Source of the DNA: Pseudomonadales bacterium
GTDB lineage: Bacteria > Pseudomonadota > Gammaproteobacteria > Pseudomonadales > Azotimanducaceae
NCBI GenBank assembly: GCA_023300545.1
Contig: JALZVT010000034.1
Span: 1-64,000, forward strand
Reading direction: 5' to 3'
DNA length: 64,000 nucleotides
The notes under the pieces are model-generated. The model ran no database searches. It was not told the origin of the DNA and was given only the letters and a program-made list of their open reading frames with translations. Every line of letters starts with the position of its first letter. Within the stretch, counting starts at the first letter, position 1. The translations under genes were made by a program, and so were the position numbers. Below, one piece after another: positions 8,586 to 16,894 of the stretch.

Positions 8586-9239
8586 ATGACCGTAACAATC
8601 CACCGCACGGCCCTCCTCCTTCTCACCGGACTGGTCACACTGGCTGGCTGCTCAGACACACCCAACACCACTGAGCAATCTGTCGAGGGCGCAACCCGGG
8701 CGGCCACACCGCCAGCCACCGAAGAAACCCTGTTGCTGCAAGCGCCACCGGCTTGGCTGCGCGTCGAAGAGCAGTCCAGTGAAGCCTTTCGGCTGGCAGA
8801 GTACGTTCCGGCCGGTCAAAGCAAAGACGCCTGGAACGATCGAATCTTTATCGAAGCCAACGCACTCAAGCCTCTACCTGATCCCATCTCCTTTCTCGAG
8901 ACCATGGGCGCAGAGCTCAAAACCGAATGCACTGACTCCAACCACAACAACATTCACTCGGGTCTGGAGAACGGTTACCCGACATCGGTGCGCTTGCTGA
9001 TTTGCAACAAGAGCAACCTCTCAGCCCGCAGCGAGGTATCACTGATCAAGGCCATTCAGGGTAAAGATTTCTTCTACGTGGTATCCAGAGCACGCCGTTC
9101 TGACGTGCTGCAAAACGACGAGCCGCCGTTATCACAAAAAGAGATGGGCGAGTGGTCGCTCTATATGCGCTCCATCAAAGTCTGCGACCCGCGCAGCGAC
9201 GCCCACCCTTGCCCAGCTGATCTACAGAGCGGCACATAA
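8586..9239 (+). CDS. Putative lipoprotein of unknown function
   Basis: A 217-residue protein with a clear lipoprotein signal: a short basic start, hydrophobic ALLLLTGLVTLAG and lipobox LAGC with the cysteine near residue 22. The mature part is rich in polar residues and shows no motif I recognise. It is predicted to be membrane-anchored and periplasm-facing. Its ribosome-binding site AAGAGG is provided by the third copy of the tandem repeat. It is the last gene of the plus-strand run that starts with the cyclase-family gene and is convergent with the acyl-CoA dehydrogenase. Confidence 0.8.
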   Translation: MTVTIHRTALLLLTGLVTLAGCSDTPNTTEQSVEGATRAATPPATEETLLLQAPPAWLRVEEQSSEAFRLAEYVPAGQSKDAWNDRIFIEANALKPLPDPISFLETMGAELKTECTDSNHNNIHSGLENGYPTSVRLLICNKSNLSARSEVSLIKAIQGKDFFYVVSRARRSDVLQNDEPPLSQKEMGEWSLYMRSIKVCDPRSDAHPCPADLQSGT

Positions 9240-9262
9240 CCTTCAACCATTCAAAACCGCAC

Positions 9263-11023
9263 TCAGAACGCGTCGTTAGGAAGATCCATAACGGCGCTGG
9301 CATCCGCATCAATCGACGCGGCGAGCGACAGGTGACGGGGCAACACCCGCGCAAAGAAATACTTGGCGGTGTGGCGCTTATTGTCACCAAACTCATCCGC
9401 TGGCGCACTGGCGGCCATACGGGCCCAGAGCCAGGCGTAGAGCACCAGTCCAAACAGCTCTAAATAGTCGACAGAAACCGCACCCGCCAATGCCGGGTCG
9501 TCTTTACTTCGAGCCAACACCGACTCAGTGGCCTGGGCCAAGGAATCAATTGCCGCGCTAAGCCCTGCCGCAAATTCTGCAGGCGCCTGGGTCTCACGCA
9601 TCTCAGCCACAAGCGCCATTGCGGTTACCCCGCCATCGCGCAGCATCTTTCGTCCAATCAAATCCAGGGCCTGCACACCGTTGGCGCCTTCGTAAATTTG
9701 CGCAATGCGCGCATCGCGCACGATCTGTTCCATGCCCCACTCGCCAATGTAGCCGTGGCCACCCAAAACCTGCTGCGCCAGCACCGTGCAATCAAAGCCG
9801 CGGTCTGACAAATACGCTTTGGCGATAGGTGTCAACAATTCAACCTTACTCTGCGCAGCGGCGCGGTCTTCGGCACTCTCGGCGTACTTCGCCTGATCAA
9901 GTTGCTGCCCAACATAAAGGGCAAAGGCACGTCCGGCTTCGTTATAGGCACGCACGGTCAGCAACATACGTCGAACATCGGGGTGCACCAGCAATGAGTC
10001 TGCCGGGCCATTGGGGTTCTGTGCACCGGTTGGTGAACGCCCCTGCAATCGGTCCCGCGCGTAGGTGACCGCGTTCTGATAGGCGAGCTCTGACAAGCCC
10101 AGCCCTTGAATACCAATCGACAACCGTTCGTAGTTCATCATTGTGAACATACCGGCCAGGCCGCGGTGGGGTTCACCCAGCAAAAAGCCGGTAGCGCCGT
10201 CGTAGTTGATGACGCAGGTGGCACTACCGCGAATACCCATCTTGTGTTCGATAGAGCCTGCTGCAAACGAGTTTCGTTCACCGCAGTCATTGTCGCTGGT
10301 GGGCAAAAACTTCGGCACGATAAACAGCGAGATGCCTTTGCTGCCAGCAGGCGCATCGGGCAAGCGGGCGAGCACCAGGTGAACAATGTTGTCCGCCATG
10401 TCGTGGTCGCCGCTAGAAATAAATATCTTGGTGCCGGTGATGGCGTAAGCGCCTTCAACTGCTGCGTCGTTGATGGGTTCGGCTCGCGTGCGCATGATGC
10501 CCAGATCGGTACCGGCGTGGGCTTCGGTCAGCGCCATCGCGCCCGTCCATTCACCCGAGTAAAGCTTTGGCAAATAGTCGCGTTTTTGCGTCTCGCTGCC
10601 GTGGGCATCAATACACATCGCCGCGCCAACGGTGAGCGTGCCATACAGATACAGCGACGAGTTGCTGCCGTAGAACATCTCTTCAAGCACGCACGACAGT
10701 GTTTTGGGCATGCCTTGGCCACCAAACTCTGGGTTACCAGACAAGCTCAGCCAACCGCCCTGGGCAAGCTCGCCAAATGCCGCCCCAAAGCCTTTGGGTA
10801 CTGAGACGGCACCATTGTCGATATGGCAACCTTCTTCGTCGCCGCTCTGATTCAGAGGCGCCAGCACTTCGCTGGCAATGCGCCCACCTTCGTTGACAAC
10901 TGCCCGCGCAAGGTCAGCGTTGATGTCAGTCAGCGCCGGCGTATTGGCCCAGGTCGATTCCATGCCAAAAAGGTCAAATAGCAGAAACTCGATGTCTCGT
11001 TGAGGTGCGGCAAACGCGACCAT
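9263..11023 (-). CDS. Acyl-CoA dehydrogenase (long form, DmdC/FadE-like)
   Basis: FAD enzyme oxidising acyl-CoA to 2-enoyl-CoA. At 586 residues it belongs to the longer subgroup with an extra C-terminal domain, which includes 3-methylmercaptopropionyl-CoA dehydrogenase (DmdC) and related fatty acyl-CoA dehydrogenases. Motifs: MALTEAHAGTDLG around 163-175 (flavin binding), ITGTKIFISSGDHD at 195-208, VLGGHGYIGEWGMEQIVRDARI at about 419-440, and QIYEGANGVQ with likely catalytic base E445. Start: ATG at 11023. It stands alone, with a roughly 290-base gap upstream. DmdC function cannot be told from sequence alone. Confidence 0.88.
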   Translation of the reverse strand: MVAFAAPQRDIEFLLFDLFGMESTWANTPALTDINADLARAVVNEGGRIASEVLAPLNQSGDEEGCHIDNGAVSVPKGFGAAFGELAQGGWLSLSGNPEFGGQGMPKTLSCVLEEMFYGSNSSLYLYGTLTVGAAMCIDAHGSETQKRDYLPKLYSGEWTGAMALTEAHAGTDLGIMRTRAEPINDAAVEGAYAITGTKIFISSGDHDMADNIVHLVLARLPDAPAGSKGISLFIVPKFLPTSDNDCGERNSFAAGSIEHKMGIRGSATCVINYDGATGFLLGEPHRGLAGMFTMMNYERLSIGIQGLGLSELAYQNAVTYARDRLQGRSPTGAQNPNGPADSLLVHPDVRRMLLTVRAYNEAGRAFALYVGQQLDQAKYAESAEDRAAAQSKVELLTPIAKAYLSDRGFDCTVLAQQVLGGHGYIGEWGMEQIVRDARIAQIYEGANGVQALDLIGRKMLRDGGVTAMALVAEMRETQAPAEFAAGLSAAIDSLAQATESVLARSKDDPALAGAVSVDYLELFGLVLYAWLWARMAASAPADEFGDNKRHTAKYFFARVLPRHLSLAASIDADASAVMDLPNDAF

Positions 11024-11316
11024 GAATGTGCTCCGAACTGGGTCTATAACTGTGGCAAAACTGGCGTCTTATACGGCGAGAGCAAGGCTTGCGCACGGCT
11101 TGTGTAGGGCACTTGCATGGCTGCTGAAAGGACATAGATCAGACGCCAAAGTCCACGTTAAACAGGGCGGGTAAGACTGTCAAAACAGTCTTTGTAATTT
11201 TGTCGCCACAATCTTTGTAAGTATTTGGAAAGCACCAACATAGCGCATGTTTAAGACCTCACACTCACAGTTATCACATAAATGTTTTCTCGAATTTCGA
11301 ATTTTTCGGATCGGTA
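11024..11316. other. Divergent intergenic region between acyl-CoA dehydrogenase and comF
   Basis: About 290 bases that must hold the promoters of both diverging genes. A 7-bp hairpin, AGACTGT-CAAA-ACAGTCT, lies at 11174-11191. It is followed on the plus strand by a T-rich run but ends no visible gene, so it could be an operator rather than a terminator. The comF-proximal 100 bases are AT-rich relative to the surroundings, with short repeats of TCGAATTT and of CTTTGTAA. I could not place a -35/-10 pair with confidence. Confidence 0.4.
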
Positions 11317-12222
11317 ATGAATGCACGTCCACCTTGGGCTTATGCTCGATCGCTAATAAAAACACTGGGCTGGGCGGTTTTCCCAGGGCAGTGTGTGCTG
11401 TGCCTGATGCCCAGTCATCGACAACGAGACCTGTGTTGCTATTGCGAGAACGACTTGCCGTGGCTGGAAAACTGTTGCGAAATCTGCGGCTTTTCAGAAC
11501 ACAAAAAAACTCAAAAAATGCCGCAGAAATTGGGGGTTTCTACGAAATCTGCGGTAAATATTTCTGGTACAGGTATCACAAATATTTCTGATACCTGTAC
11601 CAGAAACCCCCAACAACGCACGGCAACTTTGTGCAGCCAATGCGCGCGCTCCGCGAGTGCTGGCCGCCGCTCGCCCATCACAACCGTCATCGCTCCGCTC
11701 GCTTATGCCCACTGCGCAGCGGTTCTGGTACAACAACAAAAACAGCGCAAAGGTGCGGTGGCAGCACGAGTGCTGGCAGAGCTTCTCGGCGACGCGGTGC
11801 TCGCCCGCTATGGCACCGATCACACCCAATGCATGCCCAGCCTGCTGATACCGGTTCCACTGCACTGGCGCCGCGAGTGGCAGCGTGGCCACAACCAGAG
11901 CGCACTGCTTGCAACCCATCTCAGCAACCGCCTGCAACTGCCAATGAGCCCTACCATCGCCCAGCGCACGCGTGCCACCCGCAGCCAGCAGACCCTCAAT
12001 ATCAGCGCCCGTGCTGCCAATATGCGCAACGCCTTTTCCATCCCAACCAGCCCACACCCACAATTGCGCAATGCCCGAGTCGCCATTGTTGATGACGTTG
12101 TCACCACCGGCGCCACGGCTCGTGAGCTTGCCACCGCGCTCTGCGCCGCCGGCGCCGCTGAGGTTCATTTATGGAGCCCAACCCGTGCGATACTCTCCGG
12201 CAATCGGGGCCAATCACCCTAA
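11317..12222 (+). CDS. comF: ComF-family phosphoribosyltransferase-like protein
   Basis: ComF proteins have an N-terminal zinc finger and a C-terminal phosphoribosyltransferase fold and are needed for DNA uptake in competent bacteria (also called GntX or YhgH). Here cysteines CVLC (26, 29), CCYC (40-43), CCEIC (53-57) and CSQC (106-109) form the zinc module, and the PRPP-type loop VDDVVTTGAT lies at 258-267. Between CCEICGF and CSQC there is an unusual low-complexity insertion at about residues 60-105, encoded by a nested palindrome. The frame stays open, giving 301 residues, whereas typical ComF proteins are about 230-250. Function may be retained because the insertion lies between zinc ligands. 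Confidence 0.88.
   Translation: MNARPPWAYARSLIKTLGWAVFPGQCVLCLMPSHRQRDLCCYCENDLPWLENCCEICGFSEHKKTQKMPQKLGVSTKSAVNISGTGITNISDTCTRNPQQRTATLCSQCARSASAGRRSPITTVIAPLAYAHCAAVLVQQQKQRKGAVAARVLAELLGDAVLARYGTDHTQCMPSLLIPVPLHWRREWQRGHNQSALLATHLSNRLQLPMSPTIAQRTRATRSQQTLNISARAANMRNAFSIPTSPHPQLRNARVAIVDDVVTTGATARELATALCAAGAAEVHLWSPTRAILSGNRGQSP
11478..11613. repeat. Nested palindromic element inside comF
   Basis: A perfect 17-bp inverted repeat has arms 11561-11577 (TTTCTGGTACAGGTATC) and 11590-11606, with a 12-base loop. The right arm continues into AGAAACCCCCAA (11602-11613), which is also a perfect complement of TTGGGGGTTTCT at 11530-11541, so the right side can pair with either left arm. A 12-base direct repeat, CGAAATCTGCGG, sits at 11478-11489 and 11543-11554, the first copy in conserved comF sequence. 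An inverted CCGCAG at 11521-11526 completes the set. The structure resembles a small mobile palindromic element or a rearranged hairpin hot spot. Confidence 0.85.
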
Positions 12223-12264
12223 GCCACCCAAACACACACCCAGACACAAATAGAGAAAGAGCCA

Positions 12265-13509
12265 GTGACTCAACAACAACCACCCTCTGACTCTGATGTC
12301 CCAGACGACACTTCTGACGACACTTCTGACGACAACCGCGGCAACACGCTGGGCAGCGCCGACCCACTAGCCGACCCACTGCCCGACAACTGGGGTAATA
12401 GCGCCTTACCCGACGACAACCTTGGCAATTCCTGGGGCGACACAGAACTACCCGCCGAACCCGTCTCCGGCAATCTAGCGCACCCCCAAGAAGCCGCGAC
12501 CAACGCCCCCCTTCCCACCGGCAGCCCTGTGGAAAGTTCAGCAACGCCCTATAGCGCGCTGAACCCAGACGTTATTCTTGATGCACTGGAAAGCGCGGGC
12601 TTCGAACCCAACGGCAGCCTGGTTGCGCTCAACAGTTTCGAAAACCGCGTGTATCAGGTTGGCTTGCACGACGAGAGCTTTGTGGTCACAAAGTTCTATC
12701 GCCCCGGCCGCTGGAACTCAGAACAAATTCACGAAGAGCACGCCTTTACCCAAGAACTGCTCGACGCGGAACTGTCGGTGGTGGCGCCCACCCGTATCAA
12801 CAACACCAGTCTGTTCGAATACAACGACTTTCAGTTTGCAGTGTTTCCTCGCCAGGGCGGTCACCCGCCCGAAATCGAATCAGAGCACAACCTGGCCATA
12901 ATGGGCCGAACACTCGGTCGCATGCACGCCACCGGCCAAGCAGCAGAACACCAAACCCGGCCCTCCCTCGACTGGCGACGCATGGCCGAAGAGTCCCGCA
13001 ACTGGTTATTGGCCAGCAATTTCATACCCAAAGAACTGTTACCCGCTTACGAAAGCACCACCGGCCACCTGCTCACGGGCATCGAAGCAGCGATGGCCAC
13101 CCCGACGCAGAACATTCGGCTGCACGGCGACTGTCATTTAGGCAACGTACTGTGGCGCGACGACGTCCCGCACTTTGTCGACTTCGATGACACCGTTAGC
13201 GGACCGGCCATTCAAGATCTGTGGATGCTGCTGTCGGGTGACAACGACGACCGCGCCCGCCAATTACACGTGCTCATCGAAGCCTACGAAACGTTCATCA
13301 GTTTTGACCCCGCGCAACTCGCGATGATCGAGGCTCTGCGCACCATGCGCATGATGTACCACGCCGCCTGGATCGGCCGACGCTGGAACGACCCCGCGTT
13401 TCCACCCGCTTTTCCCTGGTTCAACGGTGGCCGCTATTGGGCCGATCACATTCTGGCATTACGCGAGCAACTGTCCGCCCTCGACGACGAGCCGCTGGCC
13501 CTCAAATAA
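12265..13509 (+). CDS. srkA: SrkA/YihE-type stress-response Ser/Thr kinase with N-terminal extension
   Basis: Protein kinase of the APH-like YihE/RdoA family, which in E. coli counters stress-induced death. The kinase part begins near residue 98 (LNPDVILDALESAGF) and carries ALNSFENRVYQVG (121-133), the catalytic loop LHGDCHLGN with D289 and N294, and metal site DFDD at 306-309. The preceding 95 residues are extra relative to E. coli SrkA: an acidic repeat (DDTSDDTSDD) and quasi-repeated LPDNWGNS / LPDDNLGNSWGD, probably disordered. The start is GTG at 12265 behind AGAGAAAGAG; an internal start nearer the kinase domain is possible. Confidence 0.85.
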   Translation: MTQQQPPSDSDVPDDTSDDTSDDNRGNTLGSADPLADPLPDNWGNSALPDDNLGNSWGDTELPAEPVSGNLAHPQEAATNAPLPTGSPVESSATPYSALNPDVILDALESAGFEPNGSLVALNSFENRVYQVGLHDESFVVTKFYRPGRWNSEQIHEEHAFTQELLDAELSVVAPTRINNTSLFEYNDFQFAVFPRQGGHPPEIESEHNLAIMGRTLGRMHATGQAAEHQTRPSLDWRRMAEESRNWLLASNFIPKELLPAYESTTGHLLTGIEAAMATPTQNIRLHGDCHLGNVLWRDDVPHFVDFDDTVSGPAIQDLWMLLSGDNDDRARQLHVLIEAYETFISFDPAQLAMIEALRTMRMMYHAAWIGRRWNDPAFPPAFPWFNGGRYWADHILALREQLSALDDEPLALK

Positions 13510-13521
13510 GCGCCATTCCCG

Positions 13522-14274
13522 CTAGGCCATCAACAACCAGACCGACCGCACCGTGATGACCGCCCCCATAACCGTCAGCAGTCCAAAGGCCCAGCGCCGC
13601 AGTTGCTCGGGTTCAATACGCCCAACGTACTTGCCGCCCAACCAGGTACCCAGTGCCACCATCGGAATGGAGGCGGCTGCAAGCCGAAAAATCTCGCCGT
13701 TGAAGTCGCCGTTAAACCCGACAATCAAGGTTCGCACCGACGTTGTGACACCAAAGCAGGCAAGCAGTGTGGCCCGAACCACCTCAACAGGCAGCGGCTG
13801 GCGATAAAAAAACCAACCCATGACCGGGCCAGACGCAGAGAACATACCGCCACACAGACCACCAAAAACACCGGCGACTACCCGCACCGGCTTTGCGCTT
13901 AGGTGCTCAATCACCGGGTTTTTGCGCATCATGCTCAGGCTACCACCCAGCACAAACACACCCAGCAGCAACTGCAATATAAGCGCGGCGTCGTCGTTCA
14001 ACAGCAGCATAAGGGCATAGCCAATGCCAATGGCTGGCACTTGCCCCAGGGTCACCAACAACCAAAACCCCATATGTACATTTTGGTATTGGCGGCTCAG
14101 CGCCATGCCAACGTTAACCAGCGACAGAATACTGGCCGTGGCGGTGAGCACCGGAATGCTAACCAGTTGCAGGCCAGCTGCGAGCGCAATCAAAATCATG
14201 CCCAGCGCAAACCCGGTGACGGTCTGGACAAACGCGCCCAACAGCGCCACAAGCAAGAAAACAACAAAGGTCAT
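13522..14274 (-). CDS. TSUP-family transporter (TauE/SafE)
   Basis: Inner-membrane permease of the sulfite/organosulfonate exporter family, about 250 residues with eight or so hydrophobic helices. Typical features are the N-terminal GAFVQTVTGFALG and the repeat-2 segment GVFGGLCGGMFSASGPVMGWFFYR. I chose ATG at 14274 (MTFVVFLL); reading further upstream would run a non-membrane leader into the start of the divergent SDR gene. The substrate cannot be deduced. About 50 bases separate it from that divergent gene, so their promoters must overlap. Confidence 0.85.
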   Translation of the reverse strand: MTFVVFLLVALLGAFVQTVTGFALGMILIALAAGLQLVSIPVLTATASILSLVNVGMALSRQYQNVHMGFWLLVTLGQVPAIGIGYALMLLLNDDAALILQLLLGVFVLGGSLSMMRKNPVIEHLSAKPVRVVAGVFGGLCGGMFSASGPVMGWFFYRQPLPVEVVRATLLACFGVTTSVRTLIVGFNGDFNGEIFRLAAASIPMVALGTWLGGKYVGRIEPEQLRRWAFGLLTVMGAVITVRSVWLLMA

Positions 14275-14327
14275 GAGCAGGTTAGTATAGCGACTTGTAT
14301 CACTGCACAGCCGACTAATCACACCCA

Positions 14328-15143
14328 ATGGACCTGCAACTCAACGGCAAAACCGCACTCGTCACCGGCGCTCACCGCGGCACCGGACATATCATCGCGC
14401 ACCACCTGGCCGCTGAAGGCGCACGGGTTGTGCTGCACGGCTTTACCCCGGAACAAGCACAAGCCGCTGTGGCCACGCTACGTGACAACGCGACCTCAGC
14501 AGGCACCACGGTCGATGTTCACCCCATTGCCGGCGACATCAATACCGACGCCGGTGCCCAGTCGGTGCTTGCCGCACTCGATGCAGATGCAACTATGCAG
14601 CCCGATATTCTGGTCAACAATTACGGCACCGCTGATCGCGGCAACTGGGATGACGCCAACACCGAGGCGTGGCTAGACGCTTACCAAAAGAATGTACTCA
14701 GCGCCCAGCGTCTCATTCGCGGGCTACTACCCGGCATGCGCCAGCGCGACTTTGGCCGCATCATCAACCTCGGCACGGTGGGCTCAACTCGACCCAATGC
14801 GATCATGCCGCACTACTACGCCGCCAAAGGCGCTCTGGCGACCTTAACGGTTGGGCTCGCCAAAGAAGTGGCCGGTACCGGCATTCGCGTAAACCTGGTG
14901 TCGCCCGGGCTCATTCTTACACCCGAAGTTGAAACGGCTTATCTGGCTCGCGGCAAAGCCAAAGGCTGGGGCGACACCTGGGAAGAAGTCGAGCCGCACG
15001 TTGCCAAAGATATTCCTATCGGCCGCATTGTGCGCCGCGAAGAAGTGGCCGACCTGGTGTGTTTTCTGGCCAGCCCCAAAGCCGACGCTCTACATTCTCA
15101 AAACATTAGAATCGACGGCGGCGCACTGGATATCGTGTCCTGA
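14328..15143 (+). CDS. Short-chain dehydrogenase/reductase
   Basis: SDR of 271 residues. The cofactor motif TGAHRGTG (14-21) is a variant of TGxxxGxG, and NNYG replaces the usual NNAG. An active-site YxxxK is present in HYYAAKGAL. NLGTVGS stands where the catalytic serine is normally found, leaving its identity unclear. The closest general resemblance is to 3-oxoacyl-ACP reductase-like SDRs. It opens a four-gene plus-strand cluster in which each gene abuts or overlaps the next: SDR, small membrane protein, second SDR, DUF2628 protein. Substrate unknown. Confidence 0.83.
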   Translation: MDLQLNGKTALVTGAHRGTGHIIAHHLAAEGARVVLHGFTPEQAQAAVATLRDNATSAGTTVDVHPIAGDINTDAGAQSVLAALDADATMQPDILVNNYGTADRGNWDDANTEAWLDAYQKNVLSAQRLIRGLLPGMRQRDFGRIINLGTVGSTRPNAIMPHYYAAKGALATLTVGLAKEVAGTGIRVNLVSPGLILTPEVETAYLARGKAKGWGDTWEEVEPHVAKDIPIGRIVRREEVADLVCFLASPKADALHSQNIRIDGGALDIVS

Positions 15144-15155
15144 GTGTGGCGGTCT

Positions 15156-15512
15156 ATGAGTGACTCTTTAGCAACAACCCACCCGGCCAGACGACTCGCA
15201 GGTATTGCTGCGTTGCTGACCTGCGCATTGGTATTCGATCCCACAGGCGTCCTTCCCGACGTCTACTCAATCTCAGAACTAAATCTGCAAATCGTCTGGC
15301 GCGCTGTTGTCATACCAATACTTGCCGCTATCGGGCTGTGGCTCGTGCTGCCCAACCCACTGGTACTCGCCATTTGCACAGCAATGCTAAGCATCGCCCA
15401 CACCAGCATTGGCAGTGACGATCTGTTTAGCGGTTACCTTTATCCTCTAATTGCGCTGGCAGCCGGCGGGGTTGGAGTACACCGGCTATTTTTCAGGTCT
15501 CCTCCACAATGA
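15156..15512 (+). CDS. Small membrane protein of unknown function
   Basis: About 118 residues with three to four hydrophobic segments (RLAGIAALLTCALVF, AVVIPILAAIGLWLVLP, LVLAICTAMLSIAHTS, YPLIALAAGGVGVHRLFF). An in-frame GTG at 15144 directly after the upstream stop would add four residues. I prefer ATG at 15156, which has GGCGG a few bases before it. Its end overlaps the start of the next SDR gene by 4 bases. No family recognised. Confidence 0.7.
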   Translation: MSDSLATTHPARRLAGIAALLTCALVFDPTGVLPDVYSISELNLQIVWRAVVIPILAAIGLWLVLPNPLVLAICTAMLSIAHTSIGSDDLFSGYLYPLIALAAGGVGVHRLFFRSPPQ

Positions 15513-16366
15513 CGCGTATTGTTATCACCGGGTGCACCAACGGCATCGGCCGCTCGATGGCAGAAACGTTAGCGGCAAGCGACAACCACCTGATCATGGC
15601 AGTGCGCGATGTGAAGCGCGGTCACGAATTGCGGCACACCCTTACCCGAGCCAACCCAGCGGCTCAAATCGATGTTGTCGAATGCAACCTCGCCAGCCGC
15701 GGCAGTGTCGACACCTGCGCCGACCGCATACTGCGACGCTTTGGCACACTCGACGTACTGGTCAATAACGCAGGCACAATGCTGCGCCAGCCGCGCCTCG
15801 CAGAAAGCGGTTATGAGCTCACCTTTGCCACCAACCATCTGGGGCCCTTCCAACTCACCAACCGCCTGTTGCCAGCCCTCACTCACGACAACACCGCACG
15901 TATAGTCGTGGTTGCCTCTACTACGCACTATCAAGCCGACATGGATTTCAGCAACCTCACCAACGTCGACAACTACTCCATGATGCGCGCGTACTCACGA
16001 TCAAAATTGGCCAACGTGATGTTTGCCAATGCTCTGGCACGACGGTGCGCCGATACCAACGTGCGGGTTAACAGCCTGCATCCAGGCAGTATTGCCACTA
16101 ATATTCTGCCGAGCAAAAGTCTACTGTGGCGCACAATCGGTCGAACAGCGGCACTGCTTGGTATTATGAAGCCGGCTCACTTGGGCGCAGCAACCCCACT
16201 GTATTTGGCATTAGATGACCACGCTGCCGACTTGCAGGGCGCCTATCTCGACGAACATCAAATACCCCAGACCTGTGCCGCGCAGGCAAGCTCAGTGAAA
16301 CTGCAGGAACGGCTGTGGGATTTATCCGCGACGGCAACTGGCAGTTCAGAGGAACCCAATGGATAA
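15509..16366 (+). CDS. SDR, retinol-dehydrogenase/WWOX-like subgroup
   Basis: SDR of 285 residues with TGCTNGIG near the N-terminus, an R at the end of the second strand (AVRD) that favours NADP, NNAGTM, VVVASTTHY with the catalytic serine region, and a YSRSKLAN active site. The last motif and VNSLHPGSIATNI are characteristic of the retinol-dehydrogenase-like subgroup, whose bacterial members have broad carbonyl substrates. It overlaps the upstream membrane-protein gene by ATGA and the downstream DUF2628 gene by 8 bases, indicating translational coupling. Confidence 0.85.
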   Translation: MTRIVITGCTNGIGRSMAETLAASDNHLIMAVRDVKRGHELRHTLTRANPAAQIDVVECNLASRGSVDTCADRILRRFGTLDVLVNNAGTMLRQPRLAESGYELTFATNHLGPFQLTNRLLPALTHDNTARIVVVASTTHYQADMDFSNLTNVDNYSMMRAYSRSKLANVMFANALARRCADTNVRVNSLHPGSIATNILPSKSLLWRTIGRTAALLGIMKPAHLGAATPLYLALDDHAADLQGAYLDEHQIPQTCAAQASSVKLQERLWDLSATATGSSEEPNG

Positions 16367-16865
16367 GGTTGCCGCCTACAAAACCTTGATTGGTCCGACC
16401 CATCAAGACTACTACCTCAGCTACTTTCGCCGTGCAGAAGAGCGCGGCTACGCACCGGTCAGCTGGCACTGGCCCGTGTTCTTTGCGGGGGTATTCTGGC
16501 TACTGTGGCGCCGCCAGTACTACTGGGCGCTACTGTCTGTTGCCATTGTCTTCGCATCACAAGCGCTTGGCGGCAGTGTTGCCACGGCATTCGACTCCCA
16601 GCGGCTAGGCGCACTGGTTAACATGTTTATTACCGGGGGCTTTGGCCTTATTTATCTGCCAATGAAAGCCAACGCCATTTATTACAACTGGGCCAAGGCT
16701 GCTTTTCAGAAAATTCAGACCGAGGTACCGGCTCAGGCCGACAAGCAGTTAGAGGCGCTCACCCGCATGGGCGGCACCAACAACAACATTCCACTCGCCC
16801 TGGTGGTGTTCGTCTTTATTATGGCCATGCTGGCGGGGCCGCCTCCGGAACTCGCCAATCAATGA
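16359..16865 (+). CDS. DUF2628-type membrane protein
   Basis: A 168-residue protein with three hydrophobic stretches. The motif SWHWPVFFAGVFWLLWRRQY near residue 34 is the signature of DUF2628 proteins, small membrane proteins of unknown role found in many proteobacteria. The N-terminal about 30 residues are soluble and charged. Last gene of the SDR/membrane cluster; convergent with the TonB/TPR gene, about 30 bases apart, with no clear terminator between. Confidence 0.8.
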   Translation: MDKVAAYKTLIGPTHQDYYLSYFRRAEERGYAPVSWHWPVFFAGVFWLLWRRQYYWALLSVAIVFASQALGGSVATAFDSQRLGALVNMFITGGFGLIYLPMKANAIYYNWAKAAFQKIQTEVPAQADKQLEALTRMGGTNNNIPLALVVFVFIMAMLAGPPPELANQ

Positions 16866-16894
16866 GCGTTTAAACAACGAACAAGAACTACAGG

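Noticed and set aside
10106-10804. Antisense open frame of 232 codons within the acyl-CoA dehydrogenase gene
   Set aside because: The dehydrogenase motifs are unambiguous on the other strand; the antisense frame is a codon-usage shadow.
11174-11191. Hairpin followed by T-rich DNA as a Rho-independent terminator
   Set aside because: No gene is transcribed into it on either strand; it lies between diverging genes.
11494-12168. Antisense open frame covering comF
   Set aside because: Glycine/alanine-rich shadow of a clear ComF protein.
13903-14676. Plus-strand open frame spanning the TSUP and SDR genes
   Set aside because: Crosses two well-supported genes in another frame and has no domain.
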